Source of the DNA: a virus
Virus record (IMG/VR): IMGVR_UViG_3300020165_000047
Location: 1 to 40,051 of that record
Length of the DNA: 40,051 nucleotides
Reading direction: 5' to 3' (one strand)
Shown: positions 33,818-40,051 of the stretch, piece after piece
Position numbering within the stretch: the first letter of the stretch is position 1
Layout of the letters: every line of letters starts with the position of its first letter
Translations under genes and position numbers: made by a program
The notes under the pieces: generated by a model
Told to the model about the DNA's origin: nothing
The model's database searches: none
The model's input: only the letters and a program-made list of their open reading frames with translations

Positions 33818-36592
33818 ATGTCAGTTCTATCTTCTACTTTTAACTTAAGTAACAATGTTAAGTATATCAATGCTAAGGTTGATACTACTCCATCAGGTGG
33901 TGGTGCTTTGACTGGTACTGCTACTACACAAGATAAAAAAGAATTAATGCACACTATTCTTCGTGCAATCTCCACTAATATTGACGATACTGCTAGTAAT
34001 CCAAAAAGTAAAACTTTAGGTTGGCAGAGATTTGGCTCTGAAGACTCTGCCGGTGATGTTGTTCAAGGAACAACTGGCACTTTTGACACCGGATCGGTTT
34101 ACGGATTTTTAAGAGCCCGCTGTTATGACTATGGGGGTACTTCTAGAACTGGAGGGAACATTAATGATAACTATAAGTATCTTAGACTGAGATTATTTGA
34201 AAGAGATGATACTACTCTTCCCGCCAATGAGTTTGATAGTTCTGATAGAAGCACTGCAAGATATTCAACTGCCAATAACGTATTAGTTCTTAGATGGGAC
34301 ATGTATTCAGATTGGAATTCGACTGTACTTACCAATATGTTGGATAGTACCGGCGCATATAATGACTCTGATGCTATTAACGGTGGTGACGGTCTTGCTG
34401 ATGCTGATGGCTTTGGTAAGTCCAGCGGTGACTTAGCCTATGAGGCTCAAAATGAACTCTGGAACTTTAGTCGATTTGGCGGCAATACTAAGTTAAACAA
34501 ATTCGCTAATACACAAAATGGTACTTTAAAGACAACCGGTAACGACCCACATTTTGCTTCTAGAAACAACTCTAACGGTGAATATCCTCGAGGTAACTCG
34601 ATTTTTTATGACATGTACTATGATCGCTATGGTCAGACGGGTTTTGGTCACGGTGATCTGAGTTATAAAGTTCAACACCAAGAGCTGACCTTTAATATTG
34701 ATGGTAACTTTACCATGTGGCTTTTTGGTGATCAAGACACTGTTGGCACAAACCTAGATTCTTTGTCTGCAAACGCTATTGCGACAGATCGCGCATATCA
34801 ACAAGTTGACTCTACTGCCCCTGCTAGATACCTGTGTATGTTTACCACTCAGATGCAAGATCAAGATCCTGAGTTAAATGGTCCGTACAATACAGTACTA
34901 ATGGCTACTGAGTATAAAAAGGAGTTTGGTGAAGCTGCTCCTACTAATGAATTTATCCATAACGGCACCATATTTACAGCAAATAGTTTATTAATGAATA
35001 ATGGAATGGCTACACCTAATTCGTTTAACGCCTATGAAGGGTTTGCCCTAGGGGGCGGTGCCTCCAACAACGGCGGCACCATTAACACCGCCCCCGGTAT
35101 TGCTACTAATACCCTTCATCAATTAAGTCCGGCGCAGCATGGTACAAAGTTTCGAAATACTGATGGCGGCATGAGCAACCAAGCCGACGCCGCCAATGTC
35201 AAAGCTATGCTTGATTTAGGTGGTGTAACAAAGAGTAATAATGGTATCCTATCGGCTAGCATTACTAATGCTCATCTACCTACAGACTTCCAAGATACTA
35301 CTACAGGTTATGGGGCTCATAACGATAATGTAAATAGTCTTAGTAACGTGATGTCAACTGATGCTGACAATAATGCCAGAGTTGAAAGAAGCGGCAATAT
35401 TTTAATGGGCCCAAGTAATTCTCACCATAGTGAAGATACTAATAACACTAATCAGTCAGCACGGAATGCCTCTTATGGTGTAGCATCAAACTCATCTCAC
35501 TCTAATGTTCGTGATAGAAACTTAGGTAATTACATTGTTCAGAATAATACTAGTGCAAAATCCCAAGACCACGGCGGCCTAACTTATGCAGATTGGGATA
35601 ATGATAATAATGGCGCACGCGGTATTAGAAGACAAAATAACGCTAGCGCTGCTCAATATGATGGGTCTGGAGTTGCTGCAGCTAAAGAGGTCCGCTGGTA
35701 TGGTGCTGACGGAGCTCAGTTTATGTTGACTGAATATCCGGCTAGAGACGCAGGTCAGTCGACTTTTAGGGGTGATACAAACTCCGATAATCAAGCACTA
35801 GAAACTGCAGAATCTATTAATGCGTTTGATGCTTACGGTACTCCTCTATCTGGACGTGAATTTCTCTCTGCTACAAGACTTCATATGGGATGGTTAGGTT
35901 ATGTGGGTCACCAGAATTCACATACTTGTTATTCTTTGAACGAGATGTTCTTTGGATCTAGACATGGACTATTTGGAGATAATAAGGGACTTCAGCCGAT
36001 TGGGGCTTTATCTGAGCATATTCCAGGGAAATCAGACTTAGGTCGACCAATTGGTTATGGTTCTAGTATTCCAATGGTTAATAATATGCTGGATAGTGCA
36101 CGTGCTGATGTAACAGAAGCTGCAGACAAACCCAGAGAAATGTTTGAGGAATTCCATCCTACTCCAGAACAACAAGTTAATTACTCTGTATATGAACCAA
36201 TCTTATCTGTTGGAACCTCTAAGATGTCAGCAGGGGGAATATATAATGGACATTTTGATGGTGAAACTTTTAGATCCGGTGAAGCTAACGATAATGTTGC
36301 TTTTTTTGCAAACACTAACGGTACTTTTACGGGGACAGATGGAGTAGACGGTATCGCTGAAATGGGAAATCCTGGAGGAACCAACAAAAAGTTATCTGCA
36401 TTTGCCATGTTGGGAAGATGTTTTGGTATGAAGATTTTTGGTCCATATAGACACCACAAATATAATTATCTTGATGCGGTATCAATTCAGGTAGATGATG
36501 ATGGTTTCTACGCGGTAAATCCTACAAACTCAGTGGAGCACTGGGTTGTCCCGATGAATCATACCCAGTGTGCATTGCTTTTGAAGAAGTAA
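33818..36592 (+). CDS. Unrecognised large fibre-region protein (924 aa)
   Basis: 924 residues; no family recognised. Asn, Asp, Gly and Ser are abundant, with no signal peptide or coiled coil. Segments such as SVYGFLRARCYDYGGTSRTG, KYLRLRLFERDDTTLPANEF, ELTFNIDGNFTMWLFGDQDT and RYLCMFTTQMQDQDPELNGP are strand-like, while residues about 400-620 are Asn/His/Asp-rich and low in hydrophobics (GAHNDNVNSLSNVMSTDADN). The end (CFGMKIFGPYRHHKYNYLDA, then NSVEHWVVPMNHTQCALLLK) is compact and folded-looking. Position in the fibre cluster and large size suggest a receptor-facing or baseplate-peripheral virion protein. SD is weak (AAGGTTAAGA, about 4-13 nt before the ATG). Confidence 0.75.
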   Translation: MSVLSSTFNLSNNVKYINAKVDTTPSGGGALTGTATTQDKKELMHTILRAISTNIDDTASNPKSKTLGWQRFGSEDSAGDVVQGTTGTFDTGSVYGFLRARCYDYGGTSRTGGNINDNYKYLRLRLFERDDTTLPANEFDSSDRSTARYSTANNVLVLRWDMYSDWNSTVLTNMLDSTGAYNDSDAINGGDGLADADGFGKSSGDLAYEAQNELWNFSRFGGNTKLNKFANTQNGTLKTTGNDPHFASRNNSNGEYPRGNSIFYDMYYDRYGQTGFGHGDLSYKVQHQELTFNIDGNFTMWLFGDQDTVGTNLDSLSANAIATDRAYQQVDSTAPARYLCMFTTQMQDQDPELNGPYNTVLMATEYKKEFGEAAPTNEFIHNGTIFTANSLLMNNGMATPNSFNAYEGFALGGGASNNGGTINTAPGIATNTLHQLSPAQHGTKFRNTDGGMSNQADAANVKAMLDLGGVTKSNNGILSASITNAHLPTDFQDTTTGYGAHNDNVNSLSNVMSTDADNNARVERSGNILMGPSNSHHSEDTNNTNQSARNASYGVASNSSHSNVRDRNLGNYIVQNNTSAKSQDHGGLTYADWDNDNNGARGIRRQNNASAAQYDGSGVAAAKEVRWYGADGAQFMLTEYPARDAGQSTFRGDTNSDNQALETAESINAFDAYGTPLSGREFLSATRLHMGWLGYVGHQNSHTCYSLNEMFFGSRHGLFGDNKGLQPIGALSEHIPGKSDLGRPIGYGSSIPMVNNMLDSARADVTEAADKPREMFEEFHPTPEQQVNYSVYEPILSVGTSKMSAGGIYNGHFDGETFRSGEANDNVAFFANTNGTFTGTDGVDGIAEMGNPGGTNKKLSAFAMLGRCFGMKIFGPYRHHKYNYLDAVSIQVDDDGFYAVNPTNSVEHWVVPMNHTQCALLLKK

Positions 36593-36598
36593 TAGATC

Positions 36599-38386
36599 AT
36601 GGCTAATTTATTTGATTCAAATAATGTACCATTTTCGATTCTGTATGACTCTAACGAGGATGCTGCTACGCAGAATAATAAGTATCCAGCAACTACTGTT
36701 GCTAGCTTGTCTTCTGATACTCTTCTGGTGGCTAATTCAGGCGCAGGTGGTACGGCTTCTGGGACTGCTGGTGTAGGTGGAACTGCTTCCTTTGATAATT
36801 CACTAGGAACAGGTGCTGCTTATTCGGGTGGTTCTGGTGGAGCAGGTGGATCATCTACTAATGGTGCTGGTGGCGGTGGCGCTGCTGGTTATGCTGGAAC
36901 AGGTGGCGCTGGAGGAACAGGAACCACAGCAGGAACAACCTCTAATGGAGGCGGTGGTGGTGGATACTCCACGGGTAAACTTCTATTAGGTGGTGGTGGC
37001 GCTGGGCTCTATGGTTCAGGTGTAGGATCATCTGGATCAGGTGGAGGTGCTAATACTGGTGGAGGCGGTGCCTTTGCATTTGGTGATAGTGACTGGCAAG
37101 GTGGTGTAGACGGGTTTGCTGATAGTGATGGTGCTTTAATTGGGGGTACTAGTAATGTTGATCCAGTTATTGTTTCAGCATGGGGTGCTGGTGGTGCTGG
37201 AGGTAACGTAAACGCTTCTGGTGACGGAGAAGATGCTGGACCGGGAGGTAACGGTGCTTTTGTAGAATTCAGAATTGAAGGTCTCAAGGGAACGGAAACT
37301 ATCTACGCCTATCCCGGAGGAGGCGGATCAGCATTTGCAGATCAAAACGATGGTGATGCTGGTGGCGGTGGTGCTGCTACTCTAGTATACATTACAGATG
37401 GCGTTAGTACTGATTATCTCTGCGTTGTCGGTGCCGGCGGTGGTGGCGGCGGTGTTGGCTCTGATCCTGGTAACCGTGATGCTACTGCTGGTGGTGAAGG
37501 TGGTGCTGCTGGGGGTAATGGTGCTGATGCTCAAGATGTTGGTCTTGGCGCTTCGGGCGGCGGAGGCGGTACTCAGTCTGCTGGCGGCAATGGTCCCGGC
37601 GGTGCTGAAAATGGCTCTGGACCGGGAGTAGGCGACTTTGCTGGTGCTGGCGGGGCCGGCGGCGGAGGAGAGGATCAGGCCTCGCTTACAGGTGGTGCCG
37701 GAGCTGGTGGCGTTGTAGGTCATTCCTTTGCTGGTACTGGCGGCAGTGGCGGTCTTGAAGGCGGTAATGCAGGAACTGACCAAGAAGGCGGCGGTGGTGG
37801 CGGCGGTGGTGGTTACTACGGCGGCGGTGGTGGACAGGGTGATGACTCTAATAACGATGCTGGTGCTGGCGGCGGCGGAGGATCCACTAACTTAAACACT
37901 TCTCCTTCGGGGTTCTCTTACCTCACCATTACTCAAGTTTCCACTTCTGCTGGTACTGCTTCTCCAACAGTACAGTATGATGGGTCTGCCTCCACTCAGA
38001 CAGCAGGGTCTACAAATGAGTTTTCTGTATCTGTTGGTGGTCAAGCAGGAAGAGGTGGACAAGTCGATGGTGCAGCAGGACTAAGCGGGTCTAACGGTAG
38101 GGTTGCTGTAGGTCTTGAAGGTGGCACTGCGACAATAAATACTACGTCTACATCCGGGTCTTCTTTGGCGACTTCAAGTGTTGTTACGAGTAGTAATGGC
38201 ACACAACCACCCGGTGCTGAAGGTAGATTTGGTGGTGGTGCTGGTTCAGCAAAATCTACTGAAATAAGCACTGGTGTAGATGGCGCAACAGGTGCAGTGA
38301 GAATTATATATAAGACACCAGCTGGGTCTGCTAGAACCAGAAAAGTAATTAGTTCTTCAGGAACTACGACCTATACTTTATCGTAA
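36599..38386 (+). CDS. Glycine-rich adhesin-like protein (595 aa)
   Basis: 595 residues, dominated by glycine runs from about residue 50 to 440: AGGTASGTAGVGGTASF, GAGGGGAAGYAGTGGAGG, GGGGGGYSTG, GAGGGGGGVG, GGGGGGGGGYYGGGGG. Variable 8-25 residue segments lie between them. This fits polyglycine-helix receptor-binding proteins and Gly_rich_2-type domains. The N-terminal 45 residues (LFDSNNVPFSILYDSNEDAA) are the non-repetitive mount, and the C-terminus ends in strands (GAVRIIYKTPAGSARTRKVI). Locally higher GC content comes from GGT/GGC codons. It probably forms a fibre tip; glycine-rich proteins also occur at 16619 and 39173. Confidence 0.65.
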   Translation: MANLFDSNNVPFSILYDSNEDAATQNNKYPATTVASLSSDTLLVANSGAGGTASGTAGVGGTASFDNSLGTGAAYSGGSGGAGGSSTNGAGGGGAAGYAGTGGAGGTGTTAGTTSNGGGGGGYSTGKLLLGGGGAGLYGSGVGSSGSGGGANTGGGGAFAFGDSDWQGGVDGFADSDGALIGGTSNVDPVIVSAWGAGGAGGNVNASGDGEDAGPGGNGAFVEFRIEGLKGTETIYAYPGGGGSAFADQNDGDAGGGGAATLVYITDGVSTDYLCVVGAGGGGGGVGSDPGNRDATAGGEGGAAGGNGADAQDVGLGASGGGGGTQSAGGNGPGGAENGSGPGVGDFAGAGGAGGGGEDQASLTGGAGAGGVVGHSFAGTGGSGGLEGGNAGTDQEGGGGGGGGGYYGGGGGQGDDSNNDAGAGGGGGSTNLNTSPSGFSYLTITQVSTSAGTASPTVQYDGSASTQTAGSTNEFSVSVGGQAGRGGQVDGAAGLSGSNGRVAVGLEGGTATINTTSTSGSSLATSSVVTSSNGTQPPGAEGRFGGGAGSAKSTEISTGVDGATGAVRIIYKTPAGSARTRKVISSSGTTTYTLS

Positions 38387-38398
38387 TGAGGAAATATA

Positions 38399-39166
38399 AT
38401 GTTTAATCTATTTAAGAAAAAAGAACCTGTGATTGAGTTTGTATCAACTGACCCTGCGTTTAGTTATATCCCTAAGCCAGATAATGCTCGTAAGTTTCTT
38501 CCTGATTGGATTAAGAAGATGAAAGAGCAGACAGATGAAGGTACGCATGTAGCAATACCAGCTAGGAAGTTAGATACTGTTCGTAAGTGTGTTCCTTTCC
38601 TAGATGCCATGAAGATTGGATATACTATTCCTGCACCTGCAGATATGTATATTAAAGTAGGTAATAACGGCCATGCTTATATTAAAGAAACTAGATCTGC
38701 GATTAACTTCCAAGGAGAGACGACACAGCTTTTATCTGAGCATGATCCTAAGCAGCTTGGGCAAGGGCCGTTTAGAGGACTAGCCTTAAAGTTCCATAAT
38801 CCTTGGAAAATCAATACCCGTGAAGGTTATTCGTGTTTGTTTATTAGTCCTATTAATTCTGGTAATAAATACTTTGAGTGTTTTAGCGGTGTAGTTGATA
38901 CTGATAGATATCAAAATATTATTAACTTTCCATTTCGCATTTTAAATCCTAATAATGAACAAGAGTTTGAATTTTATATTAAAAGAGGTGAACCTATTAT
39001 TCAGGTAATTCCTTTCAAGAGAACTGATGCCTACGCCAAGGTTAATTTAAAAAATGCAACTCCTTTAGAATGGAAAGAAGAGAATATAGAACAAGATTTT
39101 GTAGCTGGTAATTTTTCATGGTATCGCGAACACACCGTAGAGAAAAAGATCACTTTGGAGAAGTAA
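38399..39166 (+). CDS. DUF6065-like protein
   Basis: 255 residues, folded globular composition unlike its glycine-rich neighbours. Motifs RKFLPDWIKKM (31-41), VRKCVPFLDAM (61-71), GYTIPAPADMYIKV (74-87), then FHNPWKINTREGYSCLFISP, and RGEPIIQVIPFKRT near the C-terminus match my memory of the DUF6065 family ('K.CPPFLDAm..GY.iplp.D'), found in phages and some bacteria with no assigned function. It sits between two glycine-rich adhesin genes with good SD GAGGAAAT before its ATG and 6 nt to the next gene. It could be a fibre assembly factor, a tip-modifying enzyme (the IPxP and fold suggest a hydroxylase-like or cupin-like beta barrel only by shape) or an accessory protein. Function unknown. Confidence 0.6.
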   Translation: MFNLFKKKEPVIEFVSTDPAFSYIPKPDNARKFLPDWIKKMKEQTDEGTHVAIPARKLDTVRKCVPFLDAMKIGYTIPAPADMYIKVGNNGHAYIKETRSAINFQGETTQLLSEHDPKQLGQGPFRGLALKFHNPWKINTREGYSCLFISPINSGNKYFECFSGVVDTDRYQNIINFPFRILNPNNEQEFEFYIKRGEPIIQVIPFKRTDAYAKVNLKNATPLEWKEENIEQDFVAGNFSWYREHTVEKKITLEK

Positions 39167-39172
39167 AGATAG

Positions 39173-40051
39173 ATGGCCGCTTCGTTTCCATCAAATGCTG
39201 ATTCTGCTCAACTCGCAACCGATGGTTACAGCGAGGTAATTCTGCTTACTGATCATGCGGATATTGGTTCCAATTTTTCAGCGACAGGTGGAGACAGCGA
39301 CTTTACATATAGTGGTAAATCATATCACGAATTTCTTTCTGATGGGACACTGACATTTTCTTCTGGAGGAACATTTGATGTTTTACTTGTCGGTGGCGGT
39401 GGTGGTGGCGGTGATAACAACGCTGGTGGTGGTGCTGGTGGCGAAGTCGTAATCGGTACAGGTCTAACACTATCTTCAGGTGGAACAATCACTGTAACAG
39501 TAGGTGCAGGTGGTGCTGGTGCAACGGTAGACACTGCGCTCGGAATAAATGGTGGTGCGTCATCTATTGCTGCAACTGGACTTACAACAATAACTGCAAA
39601 GTCAGGTCAAGGCGGTGAGGGTCGTAAAGCAACAGTAGCAAATGACGACACCGGAAGTAACAGCGGTGGTGCTGCTGATGGTTGGGAAGCTAACGACGGA
39701 ACTGCATCAACTGGAAATTCAGCTTCATCTTACACTAATGAGAATGGTGGATCGTATACTGTTCATGGTGGCAACACAGGTGGTAATGGATCAAATGGCG
39801 TTGTGTCGCCGGGTTATCGAGGTGGCGGTGGTGGCGCTGGTGCTGGTGGAGACGGAGAAAGTCAAACAGCCACAGAAGATGGTGATGGCGGTGTAGGCAT
39901 TCAAGTCACAGGATGGGGATCAACTGACTACTACTATGGCGGTGGCGGTGGTTCTTCAAACTATCAGATTCAAGGTGGTGACGGTGGTATTGGTGGCGGC
40001 GGTGGCGGTGCTGCTAGCAGCGGTGGTTCTGCCGCAGTAGGCATCGGTGGT
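39173..40051 (+). CDS. Glycine-rich adhesin-like protein (partial, C-terminus beyond window)
   Basis: Open from the ATG at 39173 to the right edge, 293 codons. Residues 1-60 are a non-glycine mount (ASFPSNADSAQLATDGYSEV, ILLTDHADIGSNFS); then YSGKSYHEFLSDGTLTFSSG and FDVLLVGGGGGGG, the classical start of a Gly_rich_2-type domain ('tFtvp.g...v.vlvvGGGGgG'). Further motifs: GAGGEVVIGTGLTL, VTVGAGGAGA, GGGGGAGAGGDG, YYYGGGGGSSN, GGGGGGAASSGG. SD GGAGAAG lies in the end of the preceding gene. It resembles the genes at 36599 and 16619 in layout rather than in exact sequence. Confidence 0.65.
   Translation, partial: MAASFPSNADSAQLATDGYSEVILLTDHADIGSNFSATGGDSDFTYSGKSYHEFLSDGTLTFSSGGTFDVLLVGGGGGGGDNNAGGGAGGEVVIGTGLTLSSGGTITVTVGAGGAGATVDTALGINGGASSIAATGLTTITAKSGQGGEGRKATVANDDTGSNSGGAADGWEANDGTASTGNSASSYTNENGGSYTVHGGNTGGNGSNGVVSPGYRGGGGGAGAGGDGESQTATEDGDGGVGIQVTGWGSTDYYYGGGGGSSNYQIQGGDGGIGGGGGGAASSGGSAAVGIGG

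Noticed and set aside
37382-37783. Long leftward ORFs opposite the glycine-rich genes (also 37009-37287, 39325-39534)
   Set aside because: Glycine codons read backwards give Pro/Thr/Ala codons and rarely stops, so long antisense ORFs are expected; no start signals.
36740-37900. Dense GGTGG/GGCGG repeats resembling a repeat array or CRISPR
   Set aside because: The period follows glycine codons with irregular spacing and no constant repeat or spacer length; it is coding low complexity.

Overview
The window is structural-gene territory from a T4-like contractile-tailed phage (myovirus) of the marine type, the group that includes cyanophages and pelagiphages. The evidence is a run of T4 baseplate homologues (gp26, gp4, gp48, gp53, gp27, gp5, gp25, gp6, gp8), T4-type late promoters (TATAAATA), AT-rich coding, and tail-fibre motifs typical of marine T4-like phages: a 'NDGTGDTLR' N-terminus, a 'TGNKPNTSQLALGE' N-terminus, 'GTTTTVNS' modules and 'VGIGTTSP'. 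The host cannot be determined: there are no metabolic genes, tRNAs or host genes here. I could not run any search; homology calls come from recognised motifs, size and gene order.

Layout. Positions 1-3631 are read leftwards: gp4 (head completion), a likely virion protein that may be the DNA end protector, a gp19/gp54-like tail-tube protein, gp26, a 62-residue gp51-like ORF, and a long gene cut by the window edge that is a tape-measure candidate. Everything from 3683 to the right end is read rightwards. The two blocks meet at a 51-bp gap carrying two late-promoter boxes that face each other.

The right block starts with the baseplate: gp48, gp53, gp27, a spike (gp5) spread over three genes (OB domain; degenerate amidase-like protein; lysozyme-like domain plus beta-helix), an unknown protein, gp25, gp6, a gp7-like structural protein, a short fibre protein, a glycine-rich protein and gp8. 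A 1834-residue DUF4815 protein follows. From 24670 to the end is the fibre/adhesin region: small connector-like proteins, three large modular fibres (25599, 26728, 29515), a short fibre, an unrecognised 924-residue protein, two more glycine-rich adhesin-like proteins and a DUF6065-like protein between them.

Genes are tightly packed (many TAATG and ATGA junctions), so they are probably translated as coupled groups from a few late promoters, seen before gp48, gp25 and the genes at 15501, 17788, 24921, 26728 and 33215. The longest non-coding stretch is only 97 bp (26631-26727) and holds a promoter and a GC-rich hairpin.

The strongest candidate for something undescribed is a -1 frameshift signal (T TTT TTT followed by TGA) at the exact end of gp26. 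It would fuse gp26 to the 62-residue ORF just upstream of a tape-measure-like gene, the arrangement known from lambda gpG/gpGT. Second is the three-gene spike containing an amidase fold that has lost its zinc ligands.
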